From positions 4,826,321-4,890,320 of the forward strand of contig NC_033632.1 in NCBI RefSeq assembly GCF_001540865.1: a stretch of 64,000 nt of DNA, written 5' to 3'. The position numbers and the translations under genes are program-made. This document shows positions 10,705 to 22,498 of the stretch, piece after piece (the stretch's first letter is position 1; every line of letters begins with the position of its first letter). The notes under the pieces were generated by a model, which made no database searches, was not told the DNA's origin, and saw only the letters and a program-made list of their open reading frames with translations. This stretch comes from Ananas comosus (lineage: Eukaryota; Streptophyta; Magnoliopsida; Poales; Bromeliaceae).

Positions 10705-12525
10705 TCAAAAGCCACCGATTGCATTAAATTGATCCCAGGCCTCCTGCGCAGAAGAGTTAAAATATACGTCATAACACCTAGAATCGAATATGCTTTTGAG
10801 TTGATGATTAACAGATTGTGCATAATCAGAATATAAAAGCTTGCTGCAGATATGTTCGGCAAGTACCACCGGGTGACAGTTTGGGTGCGACAGAGTTATA
10901 ATTCACTTCAGCAGAAGATCTTATCTTTTGCCGGAATCCGGAAGATACGACGGTAATCACAAACATCCAAACAGCATGCATATTGGGAGTACTTCAACGA
11001 GTAGATGATTTAACAATTGGCTCGGCTCTAACCTGGCTAGATATTTCGCTCAGTCAAATTGCATTGGATAGTTGCAAAGAGATTAAACATCAGATGAAAG
11101 TTTCATTTTATACTAAATATTAGGTTGCTTTGATTTATTTGATTTTGGAATATAACCATCGCAGTTTGATTGAGCTAAATATTAAGCCAAGTTAGAGCCG
11201 AAGTCATTGGTTCAATTGTGGTGGTCATTGAAATATTTCTGATATGCATGCTGCCTGAATTTCATGATCCGCAACAGTAATACCTCTGAAGTCTCATCCC
11301 TAGATATGTAAGATATTTTTAGGGCAAACTACAAATTTAGTCCTTGAAGTTTTACAATGATTTTCAATTACGTCCCTAGAGTTTCTATATCAACAATTTA
11401 GTCTCTAAAGTTTGCTCCACATATAAATCCTTCCTTTAGTCAACAATCTTAAAAACTGCCATGATAGCAATTTTTGGTAAGCATGGACAACCTTAAAGAT
11501 TAATTAAAAAAAGGAACTGCCATATCAACAAACTCTTAACCATGGTGCTGAGATGGTGTCCTTTTTCAGATTGTGGACTAAAGGAAAGACCTAATTGTTA
11601 TGCAGAAAAACTTTAGGACTAAATTGTCAAAACTGGGACTCCAAGGGAGCAATTGAAATTAAGGTCAAACTTCAAGAATAACAAAGTCATAAACACATTC
11701 TTTTTGTGAGACAAATTCTACTACTGTGGAAGGGCCACTATATGTTGACTATCATCTTGATACCGAGTGGATTAGCTAGTCTTCCCAAAACCGAACTTAA
11801 AAATGTCCAAAAATGCCCTATCAACATATCTCAAACATGTGATTCGAGAAGCCAAAGTACCTGCAAAATATCGAAAATTTTTTCTGCCATATACTTTTCA
11901 TGTGGAGCAGCATCCCTTTGCTGTAGCTTATCAGGGTGCAGACACAAAAGTGCTTTCTGGTAGGATCTTTTCACTGATGGCCCTTCGATTATATTGACAA
12001 GTGGAACAGGCTTCCACCCACTCTCGGGCCAAAGAACCTAGAAAGGACCAACATGTAAGATAAGTTATCAACAGAAGTTAATTTGGATAAAAAATAATAA
12101 TAATAATAAAATAAAAGCAATGCTTTGCTCAAGCAGTTTGTGAGAATTTGTTTTTCTCTTCACTCAGTTTAGAGAACTCACTAAAAGAAATAAGTTAATA
12201 GGAGGATTAGTAAAATAACTTTAACCTAGACACACATGTACTGTTCAAATTATGAAATCTATACTTACATATTGGAGAGTTGATAGCAGGGACCTGATAT
12301 TCCCTTCTTTTCCTTTTGACCATTCTCGTATTTTAGCATCTGAGATCTGCAGTATAAGTAGATAAGCTATTGTGAGAATTAGAGCTATCTATAGCATATT
12401 GAAATGGATTGCACCACTTCTTACTTTAATTTGATCTTGATATGTATCTTTAGGCTGAGGTTCATTGTGATCTTCAGATAATTGTTCAACCTGTTTACCC
12501 ATATAAAAACAAGGATGTCATTTTA

Positions 12526-12576
<51 letters not shown>

Positions 12577-12800
12577 ACTAGGCTAGAATACTATTAATAG
12601 CACCAAGACACTAGTGCTATTAAGTTTCGGCCCTTGGATGAAGAGATGTGCAGTTAGGATGAAAGTGATTCCCTACGGTTGAGTGGGTGGTTAGTTGAAT
12701 AGTATGATCTAACGGGTGAAAATGGTCAAAGGAGTAGATCTAACAGTGGAAAACTTGATAGCACCAAGTGCTTGGTGCTATCGATAGCATAGTAGCTGGA

Positions 12801-12842
<42 letters not shown>

Positions 12843-15800
12843 ATATATATATATACATATATATGCATACTTCCTTCTTTGTATCTTGGTCAAGTAAAAG
12901 TATGACTGGCATGCAGAAACCAAGGTTTAAAGTATCGAGCGCGCCGCACTGTGCCGGTGCGGCACGTACCGTGCCCATAAGAAAAGGGCACGGTACAGAG
13001 GGGGGGTCCGAGACCCCCCCTGTGTGCCGCGGCACCCAGCCGCGTGCCGAATGCTTTTTTTTTTTTCTTTACTTTATGATTTTTTTTTTGTTTTGCCTTT
13101 TTGCAAGTGTTGGTTTTGTTTTGACTTACAGTAAGATGTTTTTTGGTTTTTTTTTTGCAAGTGTTGTCTTTTTGGCTTGGTTTTCTTTTGACGGTAAGAT
13201 GCTTTCTTCTCATGCTTTTTCATTTTCTTTTTTTTTTGTCTTTTTGCATTTGATGGTTTCTTTTGACTATATGGAGAGATATTTGGAGAGATATTTGATT
13301 ATGATTCATCAATTTATGGCACTCAGAACGAATCCCAATCCATCCCTGGACATAGTGAAAGCTCATACAGCGAATCTACATCCACTCATGCATATCCACA
13401 TTATGGTTCTTCTTTTCCATACAATCCATATCCTTATAATGCTTCAGTTTATATGCCACAGATGACTGTTGTCCATTATATCCACGATCCAGTTGCATAT
13501 GCAAGTTATCTCCGACAATACAATGACGTATATCGAGAATATATGACTTTTTCACAATACCAGCAATACTTATATCAATATTGTCATATAAATCTTGTAT
13601 CTGCAACTGACAGTATGCCATATGATCAAGCGCGACAATCTATGTGGAATTAAGCAGTCATCTCTATGTAAAGATGTAAATTTAAATAATTATAATATTT
13701 GTGAATTTTATTATTGTATTTTAATTTTTATTCTACATCAGATATAATTGTATATTACTTACAAAAAGCTTACATGCATGTTAATTGATGAGTATAATAA
13801 GGTATATATAGCAAATATAAATAATTATTTATTTAAATCTTTCAAAATAACATTATAAGAGTTTATTGGAATAAAAAAAACTGAAAAAAATCCGTGCCAA
13901 AGCGTGCCAGTAGGAGGTCGTGCGTATCTGTCGGCACGCAAGCGTGCCACGTGTCGGCACGCAAGCGTGCCCGTGCCGTACCGTGCCAGGGCCGTGCCGG
14001 CACGCCCCGGTGCCACGGCACTTTAAACCTTGGCAAAAATACCCATCTTGTGGTCTTAATCTATTTGCTTATTATGTTCTAACTAAATAGAAACAAAGTA
14101 ACAACACATGCAAGAGCAGAGAGGGATCCATGAAGACTTGCTTGCCAACAAACTTGCATATGGGTAGAAAAAAGAAGAATACACTTAGTAACTCAGCTGT
14201 CCATTATCTTTAGTAGCTGTCCATTATCTTTAGTTTAACTACAACTTTTGATGCTCGACTCCTAGTAGCAATTTCAAATCATGCATAATACCACAAATTA
14301 CAAAACATAGACATACCAGGCATCCTTCAATATCCTCAAACTGTGTTTCCTCTGTATAGCCTACTGAAGAATCTAAGGTTTCATAAGTTGACTCTGTCAG
14401 AAAATAACAACAATTTTATTTATGGAAATTTCACAAGCACTTCTAATATAGTAAGAGGAGTAAGGCAATAATTAATCCAAGAACTAATATGTTCTTACAG
14501 ATAAAGAATATAATAGCGTTTCCAGTATGATGGTTCAGAAAGAATAAAAACATTGAAAATTTATTACCAAGAAAATGTTTCCTCAGTAACAGTGCTCTTG
14601 AGAAACTAATGGAAGGCTGGTTAATTACTTTCCTCCTATAAATTGCCATCCATTTTTTCAATTACTTTCAAAGCCAAAAGCTTAGTTGCTTGAGAGATGG
14701 GAGTAGAGAAGAGATAGAAACAATTACTGGGAGCTCAAGGAGGTCAATTTTACCACAATAATAAGGTCAATCAAATGGGAATTTGGTAATGTGTAAAGCC
14801 AGGGAATTAAGCATAGGCCACTACCTATTTCTTCTTTGCCTTTGTGTCAGCTGTTACACTAGGAAGTCATTGTCAATAATTTATACCCAGTTATTATAAG
14901 TCCAAAAAATCCTTGTAGGTTTGTAAGTTGCAACAGTATCTGCACCTAATTTTTAATAGATGGCATACATACGTCTTTGTTCTCTTGGACACTAATCAAA
15001 ACTGTCATGGACCACATATTGCTGGAAAAAGAGGAATGCGACGGACGGAAAAAATGCCCAAACCTATTCCTATAGTTTCACAAAGATGCTTTATTGTGCT
15101 AAAAATGCCTTATTGTGCATTTTAATGTACCTCTATTTTCTTTCATGGATATGTCTAATTGCATAAATATCAAGGCACCCCATACATCTTTATTCTTGGA
15201 AACATTAAAAAAAAAAAAACACTTATCTCAAAAGGACCTGACCAAAGGCATGGATTCTTTTACACTTGAATCGGATTCATTTGAATCGAATAAAAATTTG
15301 TAAGTTGAAACCAAGCTTGGAACCGACAGAGCATTTGAAATGACATGAAAAATAACATTGAAAGATATTTTAACTGCAAGCATCCATCTTAGCTCTCTAT
15401 AGAAATCAAATGAAACTGATAAGCATCAGTGGAAGCTGAAGAAAAACCACACAACCGATTAGATTTCAGACTCATTCTAACAAAATTAATCTGTCTTAGG
15501 TAAATAGTTTTGGCCACTACTATTCTTCAAACATATATATATTATTTGCTAATTTTCTTATAAAAATAAATAAATAAATAAATAAATGATCAGCAGAATT
15601 TGATCTTATTAGGTTTCACAAAACAAGCATTTCTCAAAGATAAACATAAGGAGCATGTCCCATATTTATTTATTCAATTTCTAGGCAACTTAAAGAAGTC
15701 AAAACTGAACAATATATTAGCAAGCTGAAAATATAGTAAATATTACACTATGTAGAAAATTGGAATAACTAACCAGCGCAAGCCTTAAATGTTTCATTCC

Positions 15801-18800
15801 TTTCCGAAGAGGAGTCATTGATCATGTGAATATCAGAATTGAAATTAGAGATCTGTTCCTTCGTCTTCTCCAGTACTTCATCCGCCTGAAACAATCAAGA
15901 AAGTATTAGGACTATCATAGTAACATAATAAAGTAGGAATATAATAGTACTTCTAGTAAACTTTGCAGGCTATAGTTGATCTACCAAAGAAGTGGTAACC
16001 CAGAATGCATCTTCATTGTTTATCTGGGTCACTTCCACTTCACTTGGCTCATTAACAGAAGAGCTAACTTTGGCTTTTGCTCTGCTTTTGCTTTTAGCGT
16101 TTCCTCTTGACCTGTGATCTTGAGTTTCAAATGAACCCTTGCGCTTTGGTGAACCTTCGTAGTTGAAAATTTTAATGAACTCTTTGACTTTTCCCTTCAC
16201 CTTGCCACTAACCATCCTATCATCTAAAAGAGCTTCAGAATCTTGTGTGCCAGGGTTAGTTACTTCAACACTAGCATCTTGTGTGCCAGGGTTAGGTCCT
16301 CCAACACTAGCATCTTGTTTGCAAGCTTCTTGCGATGTTTTAGAATCATCTTTAATGGTTCCTCCTGCAGAGAAGCCTTCTGGATCTAAAACTTGGCTGC
16401 TCATGGATTCACTTCCTATTGTCAAAAGGATGTATAAAGATGTAAGAGCTGAAAGGTTAGAAAGGCATTTGCTGTACAATTTTTGGGACCAGTTGATGTT
16501 TTACTTAGTTTGTCAACACAATCCTTGAAAAGGCCATGAAAATATTTTAATTTGGTCTTTGTTTTGTTGGGCATTGGAAGAAGAACTTCACTGATATTTT
16601 GTATGTCTTAGCAGAGGAAAGCACATGACTACAGATGTTTGTTTTTATTATCAAATATAGTATGTTTTTTTAAAGAAAGCAGAAGGTAAAATGTTAAACT
16701 GCACCAGGTTTCCTCAACCTTTTAGCCTGGTTTCAGTTTGATCCCACACCTTTTAATTGGCAACCAAAATCTAACAGCCAGAAGTGTGACTTTCAGAATT
16801 CTCGTATGACAATTACGTGGACATTTCTGGTGAATTTAACCAAGGAATTTTATGAAAATGGTAACTTCGCAACAGAATAAAAATGTTTAGGGATCCAACT
16901 CTTAACAATTGAAAAGTCGGGGATCGGATTAATGTCTCCAAAAAATGTTGGGGACCAGTGGTGCTATTTAACCACAAAAAATGACTAAGCCCAAATACCT
17001 GATTCTTCATTTATATAACTTTGCAGGCTCTTCCTCCTAGACTCAGCAGGTAGAACATCTTTAAAAATTTTAGGATCTACATCTTCTCTCTCCATGGAGT
17101 GATCATTTCCCAGCTTGTAATCTGCATCCTCCATTTGGCTTTTTGGTGCTCCCGTGACAATTGAAATTTCATCATTAGCAAGCAGGTCAATACCTTGTAT
17201 GACAACTTCAGGGAATCCCCATAGTCCACTTACCTTCCCATTTCTTTCTTTTGGAGTACAAGGCAACGTTAGTGAGACTCCTTTGCCAGCCCATTTGTAT
17301 ATAGAGAAATGGAACTGACCATTCCTCACATAACTCTCTAAACTACCAGAGTTCCTTTGAGATCGGCTTTCCAGGAGACTACTGGCATTAATAGGGTCGG
17401 ATGTATCTCCACTATGAGAACAGAGCCGTGATAAGGGGATTGTTCGGGGTTGAAAACTTGATATTGAAGGATTCGGCGAAGGTGGAAGACTATATGTATC
17501 ACAGGCAGCATCCTCATTTTTATATGGAAAACGCGGAGTAGGAGAACCGAATGTTGGGTTATCTATGCCCTTGGCCAACTTCATAGAAAGACTGGGAAAT
17601 ATATACTTGTTAAAGTCTGTAGTAGGAAAGAAACAAGCTACATCGCAGAAGGAAAAAAGAAAAAAAAAAAAAAAGAAACTAGATACAAATATACAATTGC
17701 ATACAAATATACATTGCAAGATAAGTCCAGTTCTTTTTTATATGTAATTGACATCTCACCGGTCTGTGGTTATTTCAATATAGAAGACCAGATTATGTGT
17801 TGCAATAATGGAAGGTATGAGAGATGGCTAAAAATAAGGCTGGGCGGCTTAATGTACTTATAATAATTATCATTGTACTTCCAATAAAGCGAATGAAAAC
17901 ATGTACAAAATCCTATCTCTATATGACTTCAAATCAATAAAACTTCACTAAGGGCGCATTTAAATGCCCTGGTGTCCTTCGTTCTTCTTGAGGTTAATCA
18001 CAATCTGAATTTTACACACACACACACACACACACACAAAAAAAAGAAGTAATGAGAGGCTTAGGCAACTACAAATTCTTGGTCATTGTCATATATAGAA
18101 AACAGTTAAGCCTCTTACTTGTCAAATAATTAGAGATCGAAAATCCGCCCCTATATAGGTGGTGCCTTTGGAACTATATTAACCTATTAAGTGATTCTAT
18201 CTTCATTATACTTCTGAATTCTGACTACTTTATAGATTCAATATATGCTCTCTTGAACCAAGTGACACGGTATGATGGTAAAATGATGACATGTAGTTGT
18301 TCAAGTAACAAATGTACCTGAAAGTAGCATGAATATTTAATAAAATACATCCTGGCTAGGGATGTCAAAGGATTGGATTTGGGGCGGATTTTCAAAAACC
18401 CGAACCTGAATCCGACAATCAAACACGAAAACCGAGTTTGAAACCGAACCTGACAGATTTTGAAAATCCATATCCAAAATCGAACCCAACCAAAACCCGA
18501 AACCCGAACCCAAAACAATCATTTCTCTTTACCATACCAAAACATATTATATTAAAATATAAATTTTCAAAATACAAATTCCAAATATAATAGTAAACAT
18601 TCATATATATTATATAATAATGTAAAATCTATTCGGGTTCGAATCGGATTCGGATTTGGGTCTGGTCAGATAAAGCAAAATCCATACCCGAACCCGAATC
18701 CATCAAATTTTTGTTTTTAATATCCATATCCGAAACCATATCCAGGGGCGGAGCTATGTGGTGGCTGAGGGGGGCCATGCCCCCCCCAACTTTTCATAAT

Positions 18801-21183
18801 TTGCATAAGTCCTTTACATATAAAAAATTTTAAAAAAATATTTTTATTTAATTTTAAAAGTATGTTGAGTTTATTTTTAAAAAGTTCTTGGCGCTAATAC
18901 GGTGCTCTCTCAATTCTGAGTTTATTTTTATTTTTTTTCAAAATTATTTGAGTGAAATAATATAAATAAAATAATTAGAAGTTAAGTATAAATAAAAAAG
19001 GGTAATGCTTTTTTACACTAATCATTTAGTTAATATATTTTTTCCTCAAAAATTTGACTAGGTAAATTTTGTCTATTTACTTGATTTGTATATATTTTGG
19101 CCCCCCTTATAATCGAGTACTAGCTTTGTCCCTAACCATATCCGTTTAGCATCGAGTAAACCTGCTCCGTTCAGATTCGGGTTTGGATAAATTTCGGATA
19201 TCCATACCCATTGACATCCCTAATTCTCGCAATCTAGAAATAATGATAGCAAGCAACCTATTTAAATAAGTTCTTAAGTTCGCGTAGTGGACAACTTTGG
19301 GTCTGAATACAAGTAAGCAAGCTTTTACTAGTTCCCAGCTAATAGATGGTGGCAAGGCAAATGGGACCTATCCGCTAGAGCCATTATATTATACAGCATC
19401 TTCTTTGATAAATGCCAGTGAAAATGCACCACGTCCCTCTGAATAAGGTGCTCTTTTACTTGGATCTTATCAGGACCACACCCAATGTGAGATTGTCGAA
19501 TTCACCACCTAGCACTCAAAGCTCAAAGCAGTAATGGATGGTGGATTTGACGATCACAAGTTGGGAGATGATACCTATAAAGTTATTGCTCACCATCCAA
19601 ACCCATATGTGTTGCAATTTAATTTGCCCACTCTACCAGGACTAATTTATTGTTGGCAAGAGGTCTTACTATAAGGACCGAACTCAAGATCAGACAAGTT
19701 GAACATCTTGAATCTAGTTTGACTCGCTAGTTATAACTTGCAAGTGCTAAGTGCAGAATGCAGACATCACATCTAGCACACTCAAATTTCCCCCAGTATG
19801 ATTTAATGCATGTTTAGCATGGTTTTTCAAGAAGCTTTTCTTCTTTGGAGAAGAAGTGAGGTATTTGGCAAACAACAAAAATATAGCACTCCCGCTGTGT
19901 CAGGAAGCAGAAATAAGCTTCCACCGCCAAAAGCAAACTTAGCTCCATCCGCAAGTTTCTACTCCTAGCTACAGGTGGAAAGTTATGGTAGCATTTCATT
20001 TAGAGAGCTGTTATGAGCAACTCTATCTCATAACTCTATCAAAAAGTACTTTCACATAAGCGCGTCCAAGGCCTGTTTAGCTTTGCCATAGTGGAAAGTG
20101 TTGTTGAGTGATGCTATTAGGATAAGCGCCTTCAGCAAAACCAAATTGGACATTTCAATACTGGATCTTACAAATCTCATTCTCCTTCTCTACATAGCAA
20201 AAGCATCAGACTTTTCTACTTCTTAAAAAATTGAGGTAAAAATGTAGAGAACTTACCTGAATTATGGATCATTTTGAGCCAGCTACTCAATCTTTCAAGA
20301 TTTTGATTGTACTAATCAATCTTTCAATTTATTTGATTTGAGTCGGTCAACGACACTCTGACTTCAAATTTTGAATGCATCGTTCATATTTACAAGTTTA
20401 ATTAGTATATATTTCGTACAATTCTCGCAACTATAAATTCATTAAAGTAAACAATTAACTTAAATTTTGAAGTCAAAATACCGTTGACTAACTCAAATCA
20501 GATAAATTGAAAGGTTGAGTAGTAAAATCAAAATTTTAAAAGATTGGATAGTCGATTCAAAATTGTACATAGTTAAAGTAAGTTCCATAGGTTGTTGCAG
20601 GCAATTTATCACAAATGACTGTCAAGCAATTTATCACAAATGACTGTCGCTGTAAGCAGAAGCAGATAGCTTAGCAAATCAAGTAAGAGGCCAAACAGGC
20701 CCTAAAATCAAAAAACATCAGAGCAGGTAAGGAATAAGAGAGAAAAGAAGACCTGATCTGCACGGGAAGGGATGAGCCGCCCACAAGCGGCTCGTACCGG
20801 TTCAGCATGGGCCGGTTAGGGCTGAGGACCCGCGAACCGGGCGACGACGAGAACACGTCCCGATCGAACCTCTTCGGCGTGGAGCAACCCGACGACTCGC
20901 TCCCGGGGAAGATGTCGCTGAAGAAATCCTCCCCCAGATGCCGCCTCCTCGCGAGGCTACTCACATCCCCGAACACGGGCTTCTCCCCCGCACCCTCCGA
21001 TCCCCGGAACCCTAACCCTAAACCTAACCCTAGCCGCTCCTCCTCCTCCTCCTCCTCCTCCCCGCCCTCCGCCACGACGCCCCGAACCCTAACCCTCGCC
21101 CACGAATCCAGCGAGTCCGCGCGGCTCCGGAGAGCTTCGCCATGGCGGGATCGGAGGCTGGATTCGGAGGGGAAGGCGGAGGA
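10705..21183 (-). CDS. JAC1: JAC1-type auxilin-like J-domain protein, nine exons
   Basis: Minus-strand exons: about 21183 (start uncertain)-20753, 17591-16999, 16415-15985, 15885-15774, 14393-14317, 12490-12425, 12346-12269, 12037-11861, 10743-10705; all GT/AG and phases close. About 630 residues from the GTG at 21075, against about 650 in Arabidopsis JAC1. Order: acidic Glu run, KPVFGDVSSLARRRHLGEDF, disordered Ser/Pro-rich linker, FHFSIYKWAGKGVSL, KVKEFIKIFN, then IREWSKGKEGNIRSLLSTLQ and the auxilin J-domain (WPESGWKPVPL, LCLHPDKLQQR with the HPD triad) ending EAWDQFNAIGGF. Auxilin J-domains recruit Hsc70 to strip clathrin; Arabidopsis JAC1 is needed for chloroplast accumulation movement. 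Oddity: the first-exon frame is open from 21183 but has no ATG; ATGs upstream are in other frames (one gives MAKLSGAARTRWIRGRG, then stop). A non-AUG start, a frameshift or an unseen upstream exon is possible. Confidence 0.85.
11322..11690. mobile_element. Foldback MITE in JAC1 intron 8
   Basis: GGGCAAACTACAAATTTAGT and CCTTGAAGTTTTACA near the left end are mirrored by TCAAACTTCAAGAATAAC near the right end; internal GTCTCTAAAGTTTG and CTTTAGGACTAAATTG also pair. Imperfect palindrome with no coding. Confidence 0.55.
12528..12862. mobile_element. Micron-like MITE between TA/GA and CT/TA microsatellites
   Basis: (TA)n then (GA)n at 12528-12576 precede CTAGGCTAGAATACTATTAA, the core GGCCCTTGGATGAAGAG, GGTTGAGTGGGTGGTTAGTT and the inverted end GATAGCATAGTAGCTGGACT, followed by (CT)n and (TA)n to about 12862. 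It lies in JAC1 intron 5. The internal subterminal palindromes GCACCAAG/CTTGGTGC are intact. Confidence 0.75.
12921..14032. mobile_element. hAT-like element with GCAC-rich ends, in JAC1 intron 5
   Basis: Inverted termini CAAGGTTTAAAGT (12921) and ACTTTAAACCTTG (ending 14032), both followed inward by GTGCCGG/GGCACGG-rich sequence. Flanks GCAGAAAC and GCAAAAAT look like an 8-bp duplication with two mismatches. Between about 13310 and 13653 a plus-strand frame rich in Tyr, Gln, Ser and Pro ends in a stop; it resembles the low-complexity tail seen after some plant hAT transposases, but no catalytic domain is present, so the element is a defective derivative. Confidence 0.7.
16689..16975. mobile_element. 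Foldback MITE in JAC1 intron 2
   Basis: AAATGTTAAACTGCACCAGG at the left end is mirrored by GGACCAGTGGTGCTATTTAA at the right end. The arms contain TCCTCAACCTTTTAG and AAAAAATGTTGGGGAC. Degenerate, non-coding. Confidence 0.5.
18014..18039. repeat. CA microsatellite in JAC1 intron 1
   Basis: Uninterrupted (CA) dinucleotide run of about 12 units followed by an A-run. Confidence 0.9.
18357..19222. mobile_element. hAT-like element in JAC1 intron 1
   Basis: Inverted ends TAGGGATGTCAAAGGATTGG and TACCCATTGACATCCCTA, with interior words such as CCCGAACC and GGGTTCGGG. Flanking ATCCTGGC (18349-18356) and ATTCTCGC (19223-19230) suggest an 8-bp target duplication with two mismatches. A MULE-type MITE sits inside it. 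No transposase. Confidence 0.75.
18744..19133. mobile_element. MULE-type MITE nested in the hAT element
   Basis: Ends AGGGGCGGAGCTA and TAGCTTTGTCCCT are imperfect inverted repeats. The flanks AACCATATCC at 18734-18743 and 19134-19143 are an exact 10-bp repeat, which includes the 9-bp size expected for Mutator-like elements. Interior is AT-rich and non-coding. Confidence 0.8.
20245..20593. mobile_element. Foldback MITE (GTAACTTA family) in JAC1 intron 1
   Basis: Left AGAACTTACCTGAATTATGG and right AGTAAGTTCCATAGG are inverted. Arms include TGAGTCGGTCAACGACACT and its mirror ACCGTTGACTAACTCAAA, and TTGACTTCAAATTTTGAATG. Same family as the copy at 3048-3282. Confidence 0.7.
21007..21036. repeat. 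Telomere-like CCCTAA run inside JAC1 exon 1
   Basis: On the plus strand CCCTAACCCTAAACCTAACC, matching the plant telomere unit with small changes; a further CCCTAACCCT lies at 21087-21096. In the gene frame it encodes the Leu-Gly alternation of exon 1. Short telomere-like boxes are frequent near plant transcription starts. Confidence 0.75.
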
Positions 21184-21923
21184 TTAGGGCATCGGAGGGG
21201 CCGAATTCGTCGAACTGGGAGGGGGACGGGGGATTAGGGGGAAGGGGAAGAGGACAGGGGAGTTTGGGGGATGGGACCGGGGGAGAGTAGGGTTGTGGAT
21301 GGAGCGAAAGCGACGGGCCCAAAAATTTTCCGTGAAACGAGTGCGCCACGTCAGCTATGAACTGGAACAGCATGTTTAATTCGGGTTGCAATCCCCCGGA
21401 TCCGGAATTTGATTTACGCCTGTACTTTCAGAAAACGACTAATGCATTTTGATTCTTGATTTTTTTTTTTTTTTTTGGGAGAAAAGTATGTGCTATTTTT
21501 TAAAAAAATAAATAAATAAATTTAGCAAAAAAAATATAAACCAGCTAAGTTTTAAATTTGAAATTTTGCATGTCAACTATTAAGTTCTTCGTCACCGATT
21601 ATTGGACGGTAAAAGCGATTAGAAGAAGAGGAGGGAGTTAGAGTCTATTTATTTTATTGGAATTTCTGAGGTGAATTCTAAGTATCTTAAGAAAATGAGA
21701 GTTTCTTGTGCTTGGATCGCAAATGAACTGGAAAAAACTTGTGAATGGGGCTCATCTACTAAGTGCGACTTTCTCTTGAGTAAAAACGAAATCGAGGTTT
21801 TTTAATTTTAGGGAAGGACTTAAACGCACACTGTATTTGTCATTTACAAAACAACCCCTTGGTTGGGGTAGAAGTTTATGCAGGCAAACTCCGAAAACAA
21901 GAAACCAAAGGTAGTTTTTTATA
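21184..21923. other. Upstream region of the JAC1-type gene
   Basis: The first 200 bp are pyrimidine-rich on the minus strand (CTTCCCC, CCCTCCC blocks), as in 5' untranslated regions. Beyond about 21400 the DNA is AT-rich with a T-run at about 21461-21476. No TATA box is convincing. Confidence 0.4.
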
Positions 21924-22348
21924 GAGAAAACTTCAAAAATTCTCTACGTGGTTTCGCTTTTTTTTTTATTTTAGTATCATGTGGTTTAAAGTGTATGAAG
22001 TTAGTACCTTATGTTTTCGCACTTTCTCACTTTAATACTCTATAGTTTATAGTGTATCAAGTTAGTACTCTATGATTTTATTTTTGTATCAAGTTAATAT
22101 CATATGGTTTTATTTTTGTATCAAATTAGTACCTTGTGGTTTTATTTTTTTCCTAATAAAATATTAAACCACAGGGTACTAAAGTAAAAAAGTGCAAAAT
22201 TACAGGGTACTAACTTGATACACTTTAAACCACAGGATACTAAAGTGAGAAAATGCGAAACCACGGGATACTAACTTAATACACTTTACACCACAGGGTA
22301 CTAAAGTGAGAAAGAGCGAAACCACAAGGGGGTATTCAAAGTTTTCCC
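21924..22348. mobile_element. Foldback element 1 with TACTAACTTGATAC repeats
   Basis: Ends GAGAAAACTTCAAAAA and the inverted TTCAAAGTTTTCCC are flanked by TTTTTATA on both sides (21916-21923 and 22349-22356), an 8-bp duplication. The arms are built of repeated units combining ACTTTAGTACCCTGTGGTTT-like and GTATCAAGTTAGTACC-like words, inverted in the second half. Confidence 0.75.
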
Positions 22349-22498
22349 TTTTTATAATATGTAGCACACTCTGTCTCGTCAAAATTAGCAATTTTGAACT
22401 GCTAAACATTTTTTTTTTCTGATAAATCGCTTGCATATCTACAATGGCATAGTACATATAGGGGCTTTTTAGCATTTAGCTTGTCTCTTTTTTTTTTT

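Noticed and set aside
17592..17616. Upstream acceptor (CTACTACAG) for JAC1 exon 2
   Set aside because: It gives an in-frame stop when joined to exon 1; the acceptor TTTCCCAG ending at 17592 keeps the frame and matches the family (LPVQISLSMKLAKG).
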